DNA of 64,000 bases from Armatimonadota bacterium (GCA_028871815.1 JAGWMJ010000006.1:124001-188000); one strand, 5' to 3'; shown: positions 1-9,139, counted from the stretch's first letter. Notes: generated by a model from the sequence alone, not told the origin. Made by a program: numbers and translations.

Positions 1-606
1 GTGCCTCGGGGATACGCCTGGGTTTTTCCAAAGGCGGAGCATCTTAATGTTGGCGCCGGCGTCTTTCGGCCGCGCCGCGCCGACGGACGTGGAGATGCCG
101 GTGTGCGGCAAGAGCTGCAGGCGGCCATTGTGGCTTACCTGGCTGCCCTGGATTTGCCGAAGCCGGCCGGTGGGGAGCGCTGGTACGCGCACCCACTACC
201 CATCTACAACGGTATGGACACCGTGCAGACATCGGATGGCCGCGTGCTGCTGGCTGGCGATGCGGCCGGCCTCATCAATCCCTTTTTCGGCGACGGAATC
301 CTGCATGCCGTCAAAAGCGGTAAGCTGGCGGCCGAAGCTGTGCTAAAGGGCGCTCCTCAAATGTACGCGGCGACTGTTGATCAGGAGTTCAAGCGCAACT
401 TCGATGCAGCGCTCCGGCTCGCTCGCTTCTTCTACCAGTTCCCGGGCATGTGTTACCGAAACGGCGTGCAGCGTCCGATGGCGACGCGCACCGCTGGAAT
501 GCTGTTGAGCGGTGAGGTTGGGTTTCACCAAATGGCCGGGCGAGCGATGCGCCGGATGCGATCGGCCGATGGCGCCTCCGATCGAGTACCGCAGGCGCTG
601 TCGTGA
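1..606 (+). CDS. Geranylgeranyl-reductase-family FAD oxidoreductase, C-terminal part
   Basis: This is the last 201 codons of a flavoprotein; the frame is open at the window edge, so the GTG at base 1 is probably an internal codon. The motif GDAAGLINPFFGDGI (about residues 86-100) is the C-terminal FAD-contact motif of the geranylgeranyl reductase (ChlP/BchP) family and related monooxygenase-fold enzymes, which reduce isoprenoid side chains or hydroxylate substrates. The preceding YAWVFPK stretch is also typical of the family. The Rossmann N-terminus lies outside the window, so substrate (quinone, lipid or carotenoid) cannot be told. The next gene starts 7 bases after its stop, which suggests co-transcription. 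Confidence 0.8.
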   Translation: MPRGYAWVFPKAEHLNVGAGVFRPRRADGRGDAGVRQELQAAIVAYLAALDLPKPAGGERWYAHPLPIYNGMDTVQTSDGRVLLAGDAAGLINPFFGDGILHAVKSGKLAAEAVLKGAPQMYAATVDQEFKRNFDAALRLARFFYQFPGMCYRNGVQRPMATRTAGMLLSGEVGFHQMAGRAMRRMRSADGASDRVPQALS

Positions 607-613
607 TCTGGGG

Positions 614-1783
614 ATGAGGCGCGCGCTCGTGATCGGCGCCGGCAGCATCGGCCGCGGCTTCCTTGCCCAGCTGTTTTACGAGGCCGGTTATGCACTCACA
701 TTTGTAGATGCCGATGCCCACCTGGTGGATGCCCTGAACCGGGCCGGCCGGTACTGCCTTCGTCTGGTCGGTGATAGCGAGCAGAGCCTGGAGATCGGTG
801 GCTTCCGCGCCCTGCAGATCGGCCGTGCCGAGGAGGTAAGTCGGGCGGCGGCAGAGGCGGAAGTGGTATGTACCGCTGCCGGAGCCTCGGCACTCCCCTC
901 TGTGGCCCGCATGCTTGCCGCAGGAATCGCTGCCCGTTCCGAGCCGCTGAACGTGATCCTTTGCGAGAACCTGCCGGATGCCAACCGGGCGTTTCTAACG
1001 GCGCTGACGCTGGAGCTTGAGCGGACTGGATCTGCCGATGCGGCGCCGGAGGTTGGCGGCGTGCGCGCTGTGGTAAGCCGAATGACACCGGTGGCGCCGT
1101 TTGCTGTGACGGGGTCGCTCGACCTCAAGGCAGAACCATACCGGCTATTGCCCCTGGATGCTTCCGCCATGGTTACGCGGCTCGGCCTGGTAGATGGCAT
1201 GCTCCCCGTGGCTTCCTTCGAGGCATGGATGGCGCGGAAGCTCTATACGCACAACGCCTCACACGCCGCGCTGGGATACGCGGGCGCGGCACACGGCTGC
1301 AGATTTGCCGCTGATGCCCTGGCGCTACCGCCCGTCAAGGCGCTGGTGGAGGGTGTGATGTCCGAAACCGGTCCCGCACTCTGCCGCCTGATGGGTTTCG
1401 AACCTGCGGAGCAGCGCGAGTATGAGCAACAGCTGCAGCATCGCTTTTCGAACCGCTCCCTAGGCGACACGTGTGAGCGCCTCGCGCGCGACCCCATCCG
1501 AAAGCTCGGCCATGCCGACCGTTTGGCCGGCGCGGCGCTGCTCTGTAGAAGCGCCGGAATTGAAGTCCGCTGGCTGCCTCGCGTGATGGCGCTGGCCCTG
1601 AAGTGGCGAAGCGCTGAAGACGGCGAATCGATGGAACTGGAACGGTTGGTAAATCGCTTCGGGCCGCTAAAGACGATCGCTCAGGTCTGTGCGCTTGAGC
1701 CGAACGACCCGCTGGCTGTGCAGACTGCTGCGGTGTACTCGGAGCATTCAGCGTCGAGCGGTAAGTTTGCCGGTTGGTGCTGA
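614..1783 (+). CDS. Mannitol-1-phosphate 5-dehydrogenase-like protein
   Basis: The protein belongs to the polyol-specific long-chain dehydrogenase/reductase family, which oxidises mannitol-1-phosphate or related sugar acids with NAD. The N-terminal Rossmann motif is GAGSIGRGF (residues 8-16), as in MtlD. The catalytic signature K-x4-N-x2-H is present as KLYTHNASH near the middle. At 389 residues it matches the family length. The ATG at 614 was chosen because it places the nucleotide-binding motif at the N-terminus; upstream in-frame codons overlap the preceding gene. No mannitol PTS gene is nearby, so the true substrate may be another sugar phosphate or a hexuronate. Confidence 0.82.
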   Translation: MRRALVIGAGSIGRGFLAQLFYEAGYALTFVDADAHLVDALNRAGRYCLRLVGDSEQSLEIGGFRALQIGRAEEVSRAAAEAEVVCTAAGASALPSVARMLAAGIAARSEPLNVILCENLPDANRAFLTALTLELERTGSADAAPEVGGVRAVVSRMTPVAPFAVTGSLDLKAEPYRLLPLDASAMVTRLGLVDGMLPVASFEAWMARKLYTHNASHAALGYAGAAHGCRFAADALALPPVKALVEGVMSETGPALCRLMGFEPAEQREYEQQLQHRFSNRSLGDTCERLARDPIRKLGHADRLAGAALLCRSAGIEVRWLPRVMALALKWRSAEDGESMELERLVNRFGPLKTIAQVCALEPNDPLAVQTAAVYSEHSASSGKFAGWC

Positions 1784-2288
1784 GTAGCCCACGTAGGCCG
1801 CGCTACTGTGTCACGGGCGACGACGTCGCACGAAACCGGGCGGCAGCCGGTGAATATGACGGCTGACACACAACCGGTTGGCATACCACCCGGCGTGCAA
1901 TCGGCCTCATCGGATCCACATCTGCTTCCGCTTTAATACAATGCCGGGCGAGTAACTGGATGTCGCCGAGTTTGGATGCAGCCCAGGAGTGGCTGAAGCA
2001 GCAGTTCCGCGGGCGCTTTTCACCCGCCGGCGCGTGGGAGTTGCGCATAACGGCTCGAGGCCGGCAGCAAACACCTGCGATCCGACGGTTCCCAAGCTAC
2101 CGACTTGGTGGATTGCATCAACAAGGCGGCGATACGTCTTCTCCAGCTGGGCACGAAAGGCAGGGCGGGGATGGCTTACGTGCGAGGTGTTCGGTATGCA
2201 GTCGGAGTGTGCATGTCGCGCCACGGCATGGCCGAACAGCCGAGAGCTTCCAGCGCGCCATGGCCCGATGCGCGCGGCCTAAATAGTA
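1784..2288. other. Intergenic region without a supported gene
   Basis: About 500 bases separate the polyol dehydrogenase from the promoter of the next gene. Short open frames exist on both strands, but their translations are rich in Arg, Ser and Pro, lack recognisable domains and overlap one another. I see no convincing tRNA, hairpin terminator or repeat here. Confidence 0.5.
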
Positions 2289-2318
2289 TTGGTGGCTTAC
2301 TTTCGACGTGGGTATAAT
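2289..2318 (+). promoter_or_regulatory. Candidate sigma-70-type promoter for the SIS-domain gene
   Basis: A perfect -10 hexamer TATAAT (2313-2318) is preceded by TTGGTG (2289-2294) with an 18-base spacer. It lies 50 bases upstream of the SIS gene start, so transcription would begin near 2325. The -35 box matches the consensus at the first three positions. Confidence 0.6.
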
Positions 2319-2367
2319 CTTCACAGTCACCCCGTGTTGCTTACTCTGAGGATGAGCTCGAACTGTA

Positions 2368-3405
2368 ATGCAAGTGATGCGCGCCGAGATCAGAGAACAA
2401 CCGGATGCCGTTGCGCGCGCGCTGGAGAACGCCGCGCCGCATGCCCGGCAGCTTGCCCAGCTGCTGCGGGACCGCGCAACTCGCCACGTCGTCATTGCCG
2501 CGCGTGGCACGTCGGATAACGCGGCGACGTACGCCCGCTATCTGCTTGAGATTGCGCTGCGCGTGCCGGTTGGGTTGGCCGCGCCCTCGGTATACACGCT
2601 CTACAAGGCCGAAGTGGACCTGCGCGATGCCTTGGTTTTAGGCATTTCGCAATCCGGAGTCGCACCGGACGTCATTGAGGTCCTTGCCGCAGCCCGGGCT
2701 CAGGGCGCGGTAACAGCGTGTATCACCAACGACGAGCAATCGCCGATCGCGTCGCAAGGTCACATCGTGCTGCCGTGCAGCGCCGGCCCGGAAAAGGCGG
2801 TTGCAGCCACGAAAACCTACACCACCAGTCTGGCGTTGATCGCGCTGCTGGCAGCTGAGTGGAAGCAGGATGACTCGCTGCGCCATGACCTGCTGGCGAT
2901 ACCCACGCACATTGAGGCGACTTTGGGCCTGGAAGCTGAGATGGATGCGCTCGCCGCCGAGCTTGCCGATCTCCGTGAGTGTGTGGTTCTCGCACGCGGC
3001 ATCAACCTTGCGACCGCGCAGGAGGTGGCGCTCAAGCTTACCGAAACCAACTATCTGGCAGCGCGACCGTTCTCGGCAGCAGATTTCCGGCACGGGCCGA
3101 TCGCTGCTGCGGGCAAGGAGCTGCCGTGCTTTCTGTTCGCCGCTCCCGGCGCGGCTTATAGTGACGTCCTTGATCTGGCGTGCGAACTGGAGCGTCGCGG
3201 CTCGCCCGTTGTGCTGTTTACGTCCGGCTCGCCGGTGGCCGCGCTGGGCCGGCGGTTGGTCCGGCTGCCGGGCAGTGTGGTCGAGCTCCTGAGTCCGTTG
3301 CTAACTGTGGTCCCGGGTCAGCTCCTGGCGGCGTCGCTGGCCACCGTCAAGGGAAATGATGCCGACTCGCCGCGCGGCCTGCACAAGGTGACCCGAACCC
3401 GGTAG
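2368..3405 (+). CDS. SIS-domain protein of the GlmS-isomerase / NagB-II type
   Basis: The 345-residue protein has two SIS domains, like the isomerase half of glucosamine-6-phosphate synthase without the glutaminase half. Visible signatures are ARGTSDNA near residue 48 (first SIS), GISQSG near 92, and the second SIS with VALKLTETNYL and the FRHGP motif. Stand-alone proteins of this type are usually sugar-phosphate isomerases or deaminases (NagB-II, AgaS, FrlB). With murQ and a lytic-transglycosylase-like gene elsewhere in the window, a role in amino-sugar recycling is plausible but inferred. A second ATG three codons downstream could be the true start. Confidence 0.85.
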   Translation: MQVMRAEIREQPDAVARALENAAPHARQLAQLLRDRATRHVVIAARGTSDNAATYARYLLEIALRVPVGLAAPSVYTLYKAEVDLRDALVLGISQSGVAPDVIEVLAAARAQGAVTACITNDEQSPIASQGHIVLPCSAGPEKAVAATKTYTTSLALIALLAAEWKQDDSLRHDLLAIPTHIEATLGLEAEMDALAAELADLRECVVLARGINLATAQEVALKLTETNYLAARPFSAADFRHGPIAAAGKELPCFLFAAPGAAYSDVLDLACELERRGSPVVLFTSGSPVAALGRRLVRLPGSVVELLSPLLTVVPGQLLAASLATVKGNDADSPRGLHKVTRTR

Positions 3406-3451
3406 CGCCGGGCGCAGACCTCGCTGCGGCGAAACGCTGGAAAGTTCAACC

Positions 3452-4588
3452 ATGATAACGCGCCGCATGATCGGCACGGTTGAGGAGGTTGTGGAGGAGG
3501 ACCGTGGGAGACAGATCCTGCGTGTCCGCACGGACGGCGGCGAGTGCCGCGATGCAATTGCGCTCACTGCGCTATGTGGGCTGGTCGCGGTTGGATGCAG
3601 GGTAAGCCTGAATACCGCGGCGGTCGAACTGGGCCTTGGCTCGGGTGGCCTGGATTTCGTAGAGGCCCCGCTGGATTCCGCGGAGGATCCGATCGAGCCT
3701 GCTGGACACATCCTTAAGGCCCGTTACACGCCCAGCCAGATGCCTGTGCTGGCCGTTGAGGCGCCGGAGAGCTGCGAGCACGAAAACCTCTCTGAGTGGC
3801 GCTCACTGGGCGAGCTTCCTGTAGTCTGCGTGGAGTTGCACAGCCAGATCCCGGCGGTATGCGCTGCCGCCCGATGGGAGGTGACGGCGAGCAACCTGCC
3901 GCCACCTCGCATCGTTTATGTGATGACCGATGGCGCCGCGCTTTCGCTGGGCGTGAGCGGGCTCGCCAAACGGATGCGGGCTGCCGGCCTGGTGGATGCC
4001 GTGATTACCTCTGGTCAGGCGTTCGGCGGTGACATCGAGGCCATCAACCTCTACTCGGCCCTGCTGGCAGCGCATGTGGTGTGTCACGCAGACATCGTCG
4101 TAACGGGCCAGGGACCGGGAAACGCCGGTACCGGTACGGAGTTGGGCTTTTCAGGCGTGGATCAGGGCATGGCGCTTAACGCTGCGGCTTCCATGGGCGC
4201 GCAGCCGATCGCAGTCGCCCGCATCAGCTTTGCGGATGGCCGCGCACGCCACCAGGGCATCAGCCACCATACGCTAACGGTATTGAAGCACGTGGCGCTT
4301 CGCGGCAGCATCGTGCCGCTTCCCCGGCTACCACCGCGACAATTGCGGGTCGTCCGGCAGGCAATGGAGGCAGCTGCCATCGAGCCGCGGCATCAGGCGG
4401 TTGTGGTAGATGCCGAGCGCGGACTGCGTGCGCTGGAGACCACCGGCGTGGAGGTGACCACGATGGGCCGGAGTGTGCAGGAGGATCGGGCATTCTTCCT
4501 CAGCGCGGCCGCTTCAGGCCTGATTGCTGGCCAGTTGTGCGTGCAAAGGCTTCGCGCGGCTGCCTCAGCCACCACGCCTCAGGAATAG
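3452..4588 (+). CDS. DUF3866 family protein
   Basis: The 378-residue protein matches the DUF3866 family along its length. The N-terminus is a small beta barrel-like segment (GTVEEVVEEDRGRQ), followed by an alpha/beta region with VVTGQGPGNAGTGTELGFSG, the most conserved part of the family, and HHTLTVL near residue 272. The function is unknown; family members occur in Actinobacteria, Firmicutes, Chloroflexi and Armatimonadota. The ATG at 3452 follows a GGAAAG ribosome-binding site. It converges with the gene ending at 4614. Confidence 0.85.
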   Translation: MITRRMIGTVEEVVEEDRGRQILRVRTDGGECRDAIALTALCGLVAVGCRVSLNTAAVELGLGSGGLDFVEAPLDSAEDPIEPAGHILKARYTPSQMPVLAVEAPESCEHENLSEWRSLGELPVVCVELHSQIPAVCAAARWEVTASNLPPPRIVYVMTDGAALSLGVSGLAKRMRAAGLVDAVITSGQAFGGDIEAINLYSALLAAHVVCHADIVVTGQGPGNAGTGTELGFSGVDQGMALNAAASMGAQPIAVARISFADGRARHQGISHHTLTVLKHVALRGSIVPLPRLPPRQLRVVRQAMEAAAIEPRHQAVVVDAERGLRALETTGVEVTTMGRSVQEDRAFFLSAAASGLIAGQLCVQRLRAAASATTPQE

Positions 4589-4618
4589 GCGCTGCCGGGC
4601 GCAGCTTCGCGGCCTATT
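4584..4618. terminator. Bidirectional hairpin between convergent genes
   Basis: AATAGGC (4584-4590) pairs perfectly with GCCTATT (4612-4618), and GCTGC (4591-4595) with GCAGC (4600-4604) inside it. The stem contains the TAG stops of both convergent genes, so it could terminate transcription from either side. There is no long U-run on the plus strand. Confidence 0.55.
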
Positions 4619-5573
4619 TGCCCTTGGCGCCACCCGGAAAGAGGTAGCGGACGATTACCAGGCAAAGCCCGACCACTTGTGCGAAAGTTTGAACTATAAG
4701 GGCTATTAGAACTTTATCGAATGGGATCAGTCGCTTTGGAAACGCCACAAGCCCGATAAACAGCAGCAGCTGGAACGCCAGTTCAAACCAGAGCGCGAAC
4801 ACCAGCGTCGCCGACCATCGATCGCGAAGGGTGTTGGCCTGTGCCTGACGTTCGGCTTCTGCCGCCGAGGCTTCCTGAGCCAGTTTGGTGCTGCGGCGAA
4901 GTGTGCCGCCGTCCGCCGGAGCGGCGTGGCGATCGGGCCGCGGAGGGATGAGATCCGCCTCCATGAAGGCCAACGGGGCAACAGGTTCGCCGATACCAAA
5001 TGCCTTCACGATACGGCCCAAGCCGCGCTGCCGCCCTCGCACACGATCGCTCGTGTCGTTGGACATGCGGTATGCGGCTACCTCCTCCGGAACCGCAAAC
5101 AGCGTGGCCAGGCTGGCTAACGGCGTCTGGTTTCGGCGGTAAGGCGCCAGAGTTTCGTCCGGCATCAGCAGGCAGGCGGCAAACCAGTTCGTGTCGGCTT
5201 CCAGCGCATCTGCGGGCGGACGGCCCAGCGCGGAGTGCCGCAACACCAACTCTTCGGCTTCAGGAATGCCACCCAGTTTCAGCGCGGCCAGGCCGCGAGC
5301 GATAGCGAACCGCTGCATAGGAAACGGTTCATCGTTAAAGATATGGATGGCTGGCGGCCTGGCCGAAACCACGCACAGTACTGCGTTCTCGTCCTCGCGC
5401 GGCCTGATCTGGATGGCAACGCCTTCGTTCTGCGCAATCCGCACCACGTCGACCATCGGTGATCGCCCTGCGCCGGCCGCAGGGTTGGCGAAGTTATCCC
5501 GCAGCAGTTCGGCCGCAGCCATGGCGACCTGGGCACTGCGCGGCTCGTTAGCGGCGGATGCCTCGGTATTCAT
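4614..5573 (-). CDS. Membrane protein with a degenerate ImmA/IrrE-type metallopeptidase domain
   Basis: The 319-residue protein has an N-terminal half that aligns with the ImmA/IrrE (DUF955) fold: AIHIFND, QRFAIARGLAALKLG, then EADTNWFAACLLMP, which matches the family pattern E-x-AN-x-FAA-x-LLMP. The zinc-binding HExxH that should fall in the RFAIARGL segment is absent, so proteolysis is unlikely. The C-terminus has a charged helical linker and two hydrophobic segments (FALWFELAFQLLLFIGLVAF and ALIVQTFAQVVGLCLVIV), indicating membrane anchoring. The ATG at 5573 is preceded by GTGGAGA; upstream in-frame codons overlap the next gene. It is the last gene of the mutS2 run. Confidence 0.65.
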   Translation of the reverse strand: MNTEASAANEPRSAQVAMAAAELLRDNFANPAAGAGRSPMVDVVRIAQNEGVAIQIRPREDENAVLCVVSARPPAIHIFNDEPFPMQRFAIARGLAALKLGGIPEAEELVLRHSALGRPPADALEADTNWFAACLLMPDETLAPYRRNQTPLASLATLFAVPEEVAAYRMSNDTSDRVRGRQRGLGRIVKAFGIGEPVAPLAFMEADLIPPRPDRHAAPADGGTLRRSTKLAQEASAAEAERQAQANTLRDRWSATLVFALWFELAFQLLLFIGLVAFPKRLIPFDKVLIALIVQTFAQVVGLCLVIVRYLFPGGAKGK

Positions 5574-5586
5574 TCTCCACTTCGTC

Positions 5587-5886
5587 TCAGTGGCCCACCG
5601 AATCGTGCCGGTAACCGCGTTTGTCGTTGCGGTGCAGGACCAAGCCAGCGAGATAGTCGCCAGCCAGCGCCATCGATGAAGCCACGGCAATGGCCCCGAC
5701 CAGCAGAAATGGTGATGCGCGCCACCTGGCGCCTGCGGGCGCCAGCATAACCGCCAGTACGACTACGGCCGCCAAACCTGCCGTGCGAAGAAATACCCGC
5801 CAGCCGGCTTGACTCCATGCCGTAACCGCGCCGAGTAGCAGGCCGCCCGCAATGGCTGCCGCCAGTGGCAGTGCAACTGCGATCAC
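5587..5886 (-). CDS. Small hydrophobic membrane protein of unknown function
   Basis: The 99-residue protein is mostly hydrophobic, with about three to four predicted membrane helices (starting MIAVALPLAAAIAGGLLLGA) and a polar tail rich in His, Asp and Arg. I do not recognise a family. It overlaps the mutS2 stop by four bases (ATGA type) and lies 13 bases before the ImmA-like gene, so it is translationally coupled within the run. Confidence 0.6.
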   Translation of the reverse strand: MIAVALPLAAAIAGGLLLGAVTAWSQAGWRVFLRTAGLAAVVVLAVMLAPAGARWRASPFLLVGAIAVASSMALAGDYLAGLVLHRNDKRGYRHDSVGH

Positions 5887-8270
5887 GTTTTGAATACCAC
5901 CACGGTTGCGCCCTCACCGCCTTCGGACGATTCACCGAGACGGTAGCTCTCGACCAGTGGATGCTCGCGGAGTTGTTCGCTCACAACCCGGCGCAGCACA
6001 CCGGTGCCCTTTCCGTGGATGATGCGGGCCGTATGCATTCCGGCCGCAAATGCATCGTCCAGATACTTGTCGAGCAGCGGCAGCGCGTCCTCTACGCGCA
6101 TTGCTCGAAGCATCAGTTCGGGCGCAATGGTAAGCGCTTTGCGCATGGCGATCTCGCGCGCGCCGTCCGAAGGACGGTCCGATGCGGCCTTCCTGGCAGC
6201 CTGCTTCGCCTCCGGCTTTGCCAGCCGGCGAAGCTGACCCAGCGGGAGCGTGACTCGCATCGCACCGATGATGAGCGCCGCCTGGCCGTTGACGGGGTCT
6301 TCGAGAAGCTGCCCGTCCAGGTTGAGCGTAGTCACCCTCACGGTGTCGCCCTTTCGGAGTGGCTCGCTGTTACCACCCGTCTCCTCCGGCTCGGGCGGGG
6401 CAGGCGCTTCCCGCGCGAAATCCGACCATGTCTCGGTTTCCAGCCGCTCCAGGCTTTGTTGAGGCGCGCGACCTCGGACCGGCGCTGCGCCGCGCTTTTC
6501 GATCTGCTTCAAGAGCGCCTCGGCCCGTGTGCGGGTTTGCTGCAGTAACTGCCGAGCCTCCGCGCGCGCCTCCGCCTGTACACCGGCTCGCAGTTCGGTC
6601 GCCTGCCGTACACGCTCCTCGTATGCGCTGCGCAAGTCGGCAGCAGCGTCACGGTCGCGCTCGGCTTCCACCTGGGCGCTCCGAGTGGCACGCCGGGCGG
6701 ACTCAATCTGCTCGAGCAGCTGGCCGGCGTCCTGGTCGCGTTTCGAGAGGGAACCACGCGCCTGTTCAATCAACTCCTGCGGCATTCCAAGCCGCGCCGC
6801 GATATGAAATGCGTGGGAGGAGCCCGGCGTGCCTGGCAGGATGTGATAGGTGGGCGAAAGCGTATCGCGGTCAAATTCCACCGAAGCGTTGAGTACGCCG
6901 GGAGTGCGATACGCATACTCCTTCAGTTCCCCGTAGTGACTGGTCGCGATAGTGAGCGCTTGCTGCGCCAGCAGAGCGTTCAGGATTGCCCGGGCCAGCG
7001 CCGCGCCTTCAGCAGGATCCGTGCCGGCGCCAATCTCATCGAGCAGTACCAGCGAACACGGCTCGATATCGTGCAAGATCGCCGTGATGTTCTTCAGATG
7101 TGCGCTGAAGGTGGAGAGGCTCTGCCGCAGGTCCTGCTCATCGCCGATGTCGGCAAAGATGGCGGGAAAAACCGTAGCCTCAGAGCCTGCGCCTGCCGGA
7201 ATCTGCAGCCCTGCCTGCAGCATCAGTGATAGAAGCCCTACCGTTTTCAGCGCTGCCGTTTTTCCGCCGGTGTTTGGTCCGGTGATCAGCAGCGTTTTGT
7301 AACTTTGGCCAAGCTCGATATCGATGGGCGTTACCGGATCGGGCAGCAGCGGATGCCGGGCGCCGATGTACCGCAAGCGCGCCTCCACATTCACAGCAGG
7401 TTCGGTAGCATCCATTTCGGCAGCGAGCTGTGCTTTGGCATGTACGAGGTCGAGGTGTCCGGCGATGCTGACAAGGCTAAGGAGCGCTTCCGCCGACGCC
7501 GCGACCAGCCTGGTCAGTTCGCGCAGTATCCGTTGTATCTCCTGCTGCTGCTGAGCGCGCATCTGCTTGAGTTCATTGCCGAGGGGCACCGTAGAGCTCG
7601 GCTCCACAAACACGGTGGCGCCGCTCTGACTGACGTCGTGGGCTATTCCACCAAACGCCTTGACATACTCACTCTTTACCGGAATGCAGTATCGCTCCTC
7701 GCGAACGGTAACCACAAACTCCTGTATCCAGGCGCTGTTTCGGCTGGACGCCAGGATTTCGTTGAGTTTGTTGTTGAGGCGATGGGTAACGATGCCGATC
7801 TCGGTGCGAAGCCGGCGCAGCTCCGGCGAGGCGGTGTCTTTCACCTCGCCTTCGGTAGAGATGCTCTCTTCGATCCGCTGTTCCAGAATCGGCAGCAGCG
7901 GCAGTCGCGCCGCCAATGCGGCGAGAACGGGCGCCACACCGGCACGTGCATGGAGATACGCCCGGAGCTGGCGGCCCGCGGCCACGGTGCGCATCACGGC
8001 GAGGAGTTCAACAGGCGTCAACTGCTGTTCCAGTTCCGCTCCTCGAATGGAAGGGCCAACGTCGCTAATGCCGGCAAGAGGAAAGGCTCCGGCGGCGCCG
8101 ATGATTGTGCGGGCTTCCGCGGTTTCACGCAGCCGTTCCGCTACGGTTTCGGGCCACGGCGATGGCGCCAGCGCGGCGGCGAACTGGCGGCCCTGTGGCG
8201 TTGCCGTGCAGCGTTCCAGGCGTTCAAGGACCTGTGGGTACTGCAGGACAGACAGTGTGTGGGCGTCCAC
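5883..8270 (-). CDS. mutS2: Endonuclease MutS2
   Basis: This is a full-length 795-residue MutS2. It has the MutS-type ATPase core with Walker A GPNTGGKTAALK (about residue 337), the DEIGAGTDPAEGAAL Walker B/signature stretch and TSHYGELKEYA. A long coiled coil (about 500-620) follows, and the C-terminal Smr nuclease domain carries HGKGTGVLR. It lacks the mismatch-recognition domain of MutS. MutS2 acts on branched DNA to limit recombination, and in Bacillus also on collided ribosomes. The gene abuts the PhyH gene (stop and start share a base). Confidence 0.96.
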   Translation of the reverse strand: MDAHTLSVLQYPQVLERLERCTATPQGRQFAAALAPSPWPETVAERLRETAEARTIIGAAGAFPLAGISDVGPSIRGAELEQQLTPVELLAVMRTVAAGRQLRAYLHARAGVAPVLAALAARLPLLPILEQRIEESISTEGEVKDTASPELRRLRTEIGIVTHRLNNKLNEILASSRNSAWIQEFVVTVREERYCIPVKSEYVKAFGGIAHDVSQSGATVFVEPSSTVPLGNELKQMRAQQQQEIQRILRELTRLVAASAEALLSLVSIAGHLDLVHAKAQLAAEMDATEPAVNVEARLRYIGARHPLLPDPVTPIDIELGQSYKTLLITGPNTGGKTAALKTVGLLSLMLQAGLQIPAGAGSEATVFPAIFADIGDEQDLRQSLSTFSAHLKNITAILHDIEPCSLVLLDEIGAGTDPAEGAALARAILNALLAQQALTIATSHYGELKEYAYRTPGVLNASVEFDRDTLSPTYHILPGTPGSSHAFHIAARLGMPQELIEQARGSLSKRDQDAGQLLEQIESARRATRSAQVEAERDRDAAADLRSAYEERVRQATELRAGVQAEARAEARQLLQQTRTRAEALLKQIEKRGAAPVRGRAPQQSLERLETETWSDFAREAPAPPEPEETGGNSEPLRKGDTVRVTTLNLDGQLLEDPVNGQAALIIGAMRVTLPLGQLRRLAKPEAKQAARKAASDRPSDGAREIAMRKALTIAPELMLRAMRVEDALPLLDKYLDDAFAAGMHTARIIHGKGTGVLRRVVSEQLREHPLVESYRLGESSEGGEGATVVVFKT

Positions 8271-9076
8271 TACGCCCCTGCATCTTCCGTACTGCGGACG
8301 AGGCGGTTCCAGGTTGCGCGCAGTTCTTGCTGGAGCGCACGATCGGCCAGCGGTCCGGAAATCGACGCGTGCCTCAATCCGTCGGTGGCGGGGAAACCGC
8401 CGCCCGGCAGGGCGTCACCCTGAACAAAATGAAGCGCCACACCGGCTCTGGACTTCTGGGTTGGATTGGCGCCCGTACAATGAGGCGTGCCGTAGCAGAA
8501 GAAGACGGCGCCTCCGGCCTCAAGTTCCACCGTTACGGCTTCGCTCTCTTCCGGAAAACATCGAATATGGTGGTCGCTGAAAGGATCCCGCTCGTGGTTG
8601 AGCTGGTCGCGCTGCCTTCGTGGGACGACCCGGAGCGTACCGTTTTCCGTAGTGGCGTCGTCTATTGCGATCCACATCGCCGTTCCCATCGTGGGATCTG
8701 AGATGTGAAAGTAGGCGTTGTCCTGATGCCAGGCCGTTCCGGCGCCAGTGTGCGGTGGCTTGAGGAAGACCTGATCGAGGTGCAGCATGCTGCCGACGCC
8801 GATGAGGGCGTCGACAGCCGCCACCACGCTGGGCAGGTGCGGCACACATCGGAATGCCTCGCTGTGTGGCGAGAGCGGGCAGAGCTGGAGGTTGAATTGA
8901 GTACGCGACGTCGTGCGGGCGTCGCCATCTGTAGCAACATTACGGAGGCGGCCGCTTGCCTGCAGGTGTTGAATCTCGTTGCGCATGGTTCGCGTTTCCG
9001 CAGCGTTGAAGAGCGCTGGAACGCACGTCCAGCCTTCGCTCCGGAACTGCTTGATCTGATCTGGTGTCATCTGCAT
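8270..9076 (-). CDS. Phytanoyl-CoA dioxygenase (PhyH) family protein
   Basis: The 268-residue protein is an Fe(II)/2-oxoglutarate-dependent oxygenase. The facial triad is visible as H-x-D in WHQDNAYFHI and a distal His in HCTGANPTQKSRAGVALHF, where the Arg would bind 2-oxoglutarate. Bacterial members hydroxylate diverse small molecules, so substrate is unknown. It is the first gene of the minus-strand run with mutS2. Its start lies 27 bases from the start region of a divergently transcribed phosphatase, and both promoters would sit in that space. Confidence 0.88.
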   Translation of the reverse strand: MQMTPDQIKQFRSEGWTCVPALFNAAETRTMRNEIQHLQASGRLRNVATDGDARTTSRTQFNLQLCPLSPHSEAFRCVPHLPSVVAAVDALIGVGSMLHLDQVFLKPPHTGAGTAWHQDNAYFHISDPTMGTAMWIAIDDATTENGTLRVVPRRQRDQLNHERDPFSDHHIRCFPEESEAVTVELEAGGAVFFCYGTPHCTGANPTQKSRAGVALHFVQGDALPGGGFPATDGLRHASISGPLADRALQQELRATWNRLVRSTEDAGA

Positions 9077-9097
9077 GGCGGTCGAAGGTGGTAAAGG

Positions 9098-9103
9098 TAT
9101 AAT
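9098..9103 (+). promoter_or_regulatory. Candidate -10 element upstream of the phosphatase gene
   Basis: A perfect TATAAT lies at 9098-9103. The -35 region about 17 bases upstream is poor. If used, transcription would begin near 9110, downstream of a possible GTG start at 9104, which favours the ATG at 9140 as the real start. Confidence 0.45.
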
Positions 9104-9139
9104 GTGCGCAAGGTTGCCGGCTCAGGACTTCAGTTTGCA

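Noticed and set aside
1960-2286. Possible 108-codon gene in the 1.8-2.4 kb gap
   Set aside because: No ribosome-binding site or domain, overlaps other frames of similar length, and part lies antisense to equally poor frames.
7305-8423. Plus-strand open frame of 372 codons antisense to mutS2
   Set aside because: MutS2 on the minus strand is full length with all motifs; the antisense translation is Arg/Gln-rich without domains.
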